Shown: piece by piece, positions 29,401 through 35,400 of the stretch
Numbering within the stretch: the first letter of the stretch is position 1
Layout: every line of letters starts with the position of its first letter
Source of the DNA: Nocardia blacklockiae
GTDB taxonomy: Bacteria; Actinomycetota; Actinomycetes; Mycobacteriales; Mycobacteriaceae
DNA: 64,000 nucleotides
Direction: 5' to 3'
NCBI RefSeq assembly: GCF_015477355.1
Contig: NZ_JADLRJ010000002.1
Coordinates: 62,001 to 126,000, forward strand
Made by a program: the position numbers and the translations under genes
Notes under the pieces: generated by a model
Databases searched by the model: none
Told to the model about the DNA's origin: nothing
The model's input: only the letters and a program-made list of their open reading frames with translations

Positions 29401-32400
29401 CGCCCGGACCATCGACACACGCCTGACCAGCTCGGTAGCCATCCTCGCGCTGCCGGACCTTCCGCTGCCCGCCCCCACCGGCCGCGACGCCACACCGACA
29501 GAACGCCGTCGCACCGCCGGCGTGACGGACCGCATCGCGGCACCGTTCACCGGCGACGACGTGGCCGAGATGATCGAACGCCTTCCCACCCGCGTGTTCT
29601 CGCAGCTGGTGCAGGCACTGACCAGCACCGACCCCGACGATCTCAAACAGTTCGCGGCGCAGACCCACGGCATCGACAGTGCCGGACGCGGCATCAAAAT
29701 CGCCCGCCACGGACTCGAGATCGACGACCGCGATCTGGCATCCCCGAAAGAACACCGCACCCCGCGCAACGTCGTCATCCGGTGGGCGGAACTGAGCCGA
29801 CACTGGATCACCCCGGGTCTCTCCCCCGATCGCGTCGCCGTGCTCAACCGGTCCACCGAGATCGCCTCCCGGTACGAGGCAGGGCGATCGATCTTCGCTG
29901 TGCTGCAACAGCAAACCTTCCGAGAAACCGCGCAACGCGAACTGAGAGACCTGGCCCGCCGAACCCGCCACGACGTGCTGCACACCGCGCTCCACGGCAC
30001 CGACGACACCGTGGCCGGCACCCCGGAACTAGGACAGGCGCTCGCCCGTCTCGACCAACTCGCCGCGGTCGTCCCCGACCACTGGGAAACCCAGCGAGCC
30101 GTCGCAGACCTCCGGCCCGGCGACGCCGTCCCGCGCCTTCCCGGCGGCGCGGGCGCGATCCTCGTGCTGAGTGAAACCCCCACCCGCGCAGGCGATCTGT
30201 ACCAACTGCGCGGCCGATGGCTGGCGAGCGACGCCGCTGAGCTTCCGCCCCGGTTCGCGACCGCCACCGTCGATCCGGCCACGAAACCGGCCCTCGATAC
30301 GATCTCGCTGCCCGCGGTGCCGATGACATGGCGCGCGGCGCCGCTCAGCTCCATCGAACAGCGCGACTACGAACGATTCGACACCCTCGTCTCGACGTGG
30401 CGCACCTGGCATGCCCCGCTGGATCCTGCGACGAAACCGGCGACGGTGCGGGCCGTCGCCACCGCTTGGAACACCCTGGTCTCTGCGCTCGTGCCCGGCC
30501 TCGAGCAGATCGGCGACATCCGCCGCCCCGACGTCCGCTCCGACGTCGAAGTCGACGTCACCGCCGCACACCGCCGCTACACCATCCGTGCCGGTACCGA
30601 CCTGCGCATCGACACCCCGTCACCAGCGGGCACTGGCACCGACACCATCGCACGGCTGAAATTCCGCGATGCCCACACAATCCTGTCCCACATCCGCCAC
30701 GACCTCGCCCACCGCACCGCCGAATACGCCTGGGAAACAGTCCATCCCGGCCTGCACCGCACCGCCGACCTGCGCACCACCATGGCCTTGTCCGACGGCG
30801 AGCACCTGCACTTGGATGACATCGGCGACACGGGTGCCCTTCTGCTGTCCCTACGGATCGGTGGCCGCACATTCCACCTGCACGAACCCGACGCCACCAC
30901 CACTTCGTGGACGATCCGCGACGCCGACGCCACCGGATTCGGGCTTGTCCAGGCGGACTCGCCCGCCGACATCCTCCGGACTCTGCGCGCCCACCTTCAC
31001 GCCCCCACCACACCCGCTCGCACCCCGCCGCCGGGTCGTCCGCTCGCTGAGCGGCGGACGGACGGCGGGGCAGCCCAGAACGTTGCGGTGGTGTCGCGGG
31101 AGACTCCGGAGGCACTGGTACCCAATCCGGACGCGGACGCATCACCAGGCGCTCGCACGCCGCCGCGCCGGTTCGCGACTGTCGCGGCGGCACGCGCGCA
31201 CCTGGAGGCCGGAGTCCTGGATCCGCGGTGGAAGAATCCGCCGCGCGTGCACAACGAGGTAGCGGTGCACGGAGCCGGACCGAGGGAACGGGCGCAAGTC
31301 CGGATCGACACCTACTCGGCGCGCCCGGGCATGGAATTCGCCCGCTTGTCGGAACTTTCGCCCGGCGGGCACTTTCTGGTCACCCGCGAAGGCCACCGCA
31401 AATGGCACGTGTACCACATCGGTTCCGGCACGATCATGACCCATCAGGCCGGGCACGACGCCAAACCCGACGCGCTGCGGTTCGCCACCGAACTCGACGC
31501 CGCCCGCGACGAGCACGATCACCCCATCGACTGGGCCGCACCTTTCGTCGGGGACCGCCTCGACATGGCCGGCGGGCGCACCGAGATCGAACTCGCAGTG
31601 GACCGCGGCCGCACCGAGGCCGCACACGATCACGACCACCCGGCCGAGACCGGTCCGGCCGAGCCGCTGTTGATCTTCGACGCCTCCGGCGCACACGACC
31701 CCGCGCTCACCGGCAGGCTGCCGAAAGTCGCACAGGACGAGCACGGTGTCCCCCTCACGCAGTGGCCCCGCCGAGACGACCTGGTGTGGGCAGAGAAGCC
31801 GGACGGCGGCCGGGTCCGCGTCCCCGAGGGCCAAGTCGTGACCGGCCCTGGCGTCTCCCCGACTCCGGCGACATCACGAACGGGCATTGACCAGGGCCAC
31901 GACCGTGGCCATCCGGGGGTTTCGCCGCAGCGCGGCGAAACAGTCGCCGCTACTACCGACTTCACCGCGGCACAAATCGCACTGCTGCGGTGCGTGATCG
32001 AAGACCAGGCCAGCGAACTCTACCGGCAGCTGGAGCCGTCCGGGTTCGGCGAGGAAAAGACGATCGCTCAGCTCGCCGACTCCCGCGACCTGGAACCACT
32101 CGTCTCCGCTCGCGGACGCACAACGGTCACCGACATGATCGCCAGCCACATTGCCGCCCATCGTGGCGAGGTTCTGCTTTGCGGTGACGACGCGGTCGAG
32201 GCGCGACGCAAAGCCCGGCGAGACGAAGCCGGTCAGCTGCGCTTGGAAGCCCGGCAACTGCTGGGCTCCGGCAGATTCGGCGAAGCCCTCCGCAAGATCG
32301 ACCACGCCGACCTCGCCGAACCGCTCTACCGCAACGGCAAAGGCGTCACCCACGACGACATCAGGGCGGCCATCCGACGCCGCGCGGCGAATGCTGGAAT

Positions 32401-35400
32401 CGCCCTGGACGATCCTGCCGTGCCCGGCTCCGCGGCGAAACCCCGCCCAGCGGATGAACAGGCCGCCGAACCCTCTGACCCGATTCCCTCTGCCCCGGAC
32501 AGTTCCAAGATCACACCGGCGGACGATGACCGCGCCGACATGCCGCTGCCCGCCGTCACCGCCAGCGAGCGGCACCCAGGCCCGATCACGGTTCCCAGCG
32601 GCAAACGTGCACGCGCGCAGGCGAATCTCGCCGCTCTCGAACTCGTCGACCGGCTCGAGGCCGAGCAGCGGACACCGACACCCGAGGAGCGGCAAATCCT
32701 GCTGGCCTGGTCGGGATGGGGTGCGGTCCAAGAGATCTTCGACAAACGACTCCCGAAATGGAAACCCGACCGTGAACGGCTGCGCAACCTGCTGACCCCG
32801 GACGAGTACGACACCGCTCAGGGGTCGGTGCTCAACGCCCACTACACCGACCCGGCCATCGCCAGCGCGATCTTCACCGCGCTGGAACGGGCCGGATTCC
32901 GTGGCGGCCCCGTGCTCGAACCAGGATGCGGGGTGGGCACCTTCATCGGGCTGGCGCCGCCCACCGCGCAGATGGTGGGCGTGGAGGTGGACTCGGGCAG
33001 CGCGCACATCGCCCACCATCTCTACCCCGACGCCTTGATCCGGCTGGAGGGATTCGAGACCACACGGCTACCGGACAATTCGTTCGTCGCGACGGTCGGC
33101 AACGTGCCCTTCGGCAAATACGTCCTGCACGATCCGGCCTACAACCAGGCCGGCCACAGCATCCACAACCACTTCATCCTGAAAAGCCTCGCGCTCACCG
33201 CGCCCGGCGGCTATGTCGCGGTCATCACCTCGGCGTGGACGATGGACTCGACCAACGCCGCCGCCCGCGACGAAATCCTGCGGAGCGCCGACTTCCTCGG
33301 TGCCGTGCGCCTGCCCGGCAAGGCGTTCAACCGCGTCGCCGGAACCCAGGTCGTCACCGACATTCTCCTGCTCCGCAAACACGAACCCGGCATCGACCCC
33401 GTCGAGAACCGGCCCCAGCCGACCGCGCTCCGCAACCTCCAGTTCCGCGGCACCTCCATCGGAACCTTCACCTACACGCCGGACGTCGCGAACGACGACG
33501 AAGAAGCCACGGAGGTCAAGGAGAAACTGCGGCTGAGCACCTGGTACGCCAAACGTCGCGACTGCGTCCTCGGCGAGCTGGGCGTCGGACACGGCCTCTA
33601 CGCCGATGGCAGCCTCACCGTGACCTCCCCGGACCTCGACACCCTCCCTGCCCAGGTCACCGCCGCACTGTCGGAACTGGTCGACACCGCGCGCCGGGAG
33701 CGGCTGGGCTTCACCGCCCGCGCGCGCGACGTCACCGAATCCCCGCTATCGACAACAGGTCTGCTGGTGTACCGGCCCGAGGCGCGGTTCGAGAACCCGA
33801 TCGCGATGATGCGCTACCACAGCGGGCAATTCGAAGCGGTCACCGAGTTCGGCACCTGGGAACCGGTCAAGGTCTTCGCCACCCGCGCGAAGGAAACCCG
33901 CGCGCTGCTGGATCTGCGTGATCGCGCCTTCGACGTCATCGCGACCCAGCGCGGTGACGCGCACGGCCCGGCCGAGCGTGAGCAGGCCCGCACCAACCTC
34001 AACGCCGCCTACGACGCCTACGTACGCCAGTACGGGCCGGTCTCGCGGTTCACCTGGCACGGCGGCAAAGAACGCACACAGGCCCAGCACGATCGCCGCT
34101 ACCGTGAACTCGAGACGAAATGGCGCAAAGAGTACAGCGGCGATGAGGGCGAGCGGTTCACCGGTGAGTTGCCGCCCGAGGTCGCCGAACAACTCGACAC
34201 CGAGGCATGGCAGACCACGGCGCGGGTCAAGAAACGCCAGCACCTCGAAGGCGCGATCGGGCGCGACCCGACGATGGCCGCGGTGCTGGCCCTTGAGCAC
34301 TACTCCGACGCCACCGGCGCCGTCCGCAAGGCGGCGATCTTCACCCGCGACATCGCCGCCCCAGCCTTGCCCACCTATGTCGACGAGCCGGGCGACGCAC
34401 TGTCGATCAGCCTGGCACGCGGCCGGGGAGTCGACCTGCCCTACATCGCGCAGCTGCTGGCCGTCGACGTCGACACCGCCCGCACACAGCTTGTCGGCCG
34501 ACACGTCTTCGCCGACCCCGCCGACCCCGACCGTCTCATCCCGGCCAACAAGTACCTGTCGGGCAACGTCCGCGAGAAGCTGGAGATCGCGCGCGCCGCC
34601 GCCACCGAGAACTCCGCCCTCGACGCCAACGTGACCGCCTTGCAGCAAGCGCTGCCGCCATGGCAAGAAGCAGCACAGATCCGGGTGCGTGCCGGCGCGG
34701 TCTGGATCGATTCGCGCGACTACGCGCAGTTCGCGCAGGAGACATTCGGCCTCAACGTCGCCGCCACCCGCAAAGGTCCCCGCTGGCGATTCACCGCGAA
34801 CGGCAGAAACGCCCCCAGCGCGAAAGCGAAGTCCTGGGGTGTCGGCGACGAGATGGGCCCGCTCGAGATTTTCGAGCGGGTGTGCAACAGCGCCGACATC
34901 GCCGTGGAGACCAAAGGAGACAACGGCTCTCGCTACGTCGACTGGACCGCCACCGCCCAAGCCCAGGCCCAGGCCGACCGCATGCGCACGGAGTTCCAGC
35001 GCTGGATCTGGTCGGACGACGCCCGCCGCGAACGCTTGGTGGCCGAGTTCAATACGCGGTTCAACTCCTTCGTGCGGCCCCGCCACGACGGCCGCTACTT
35101 CCAGGTCGCTGGGCTGTCTCGAACGCCTTACGACTACCAGCGCGACGCGGCGATGGGCATGGTCGCCGAACCGACTCGCCTGCTCGACATGGTCGTCGGT
35201 GCGGGCAAGACCGGCACGTTTTCGATGGGGGCGATGAAGTTGCGCGAGAGCGGCCTGGTCTCGCAACCCTGGCTGGTCGTTCCGAACCACCTGCCCGAAT
35301 CAATCGGGCTCGAGATCAAGAAGTGGTTTCCCGCCGCGAACCTGCTGATCATCCCGTCGAAGCTGACGGCCGAGCAGCGCCGCCGGGCCGTGGCCCAAAC

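Noticed and set aside
33746-35290. 514-aa minus-strand ORF
   Set aside because: It lies wholly antisense to the methylase-helicase linker of the giant protein, with Val/Gly/Arg-rich shadow composition.
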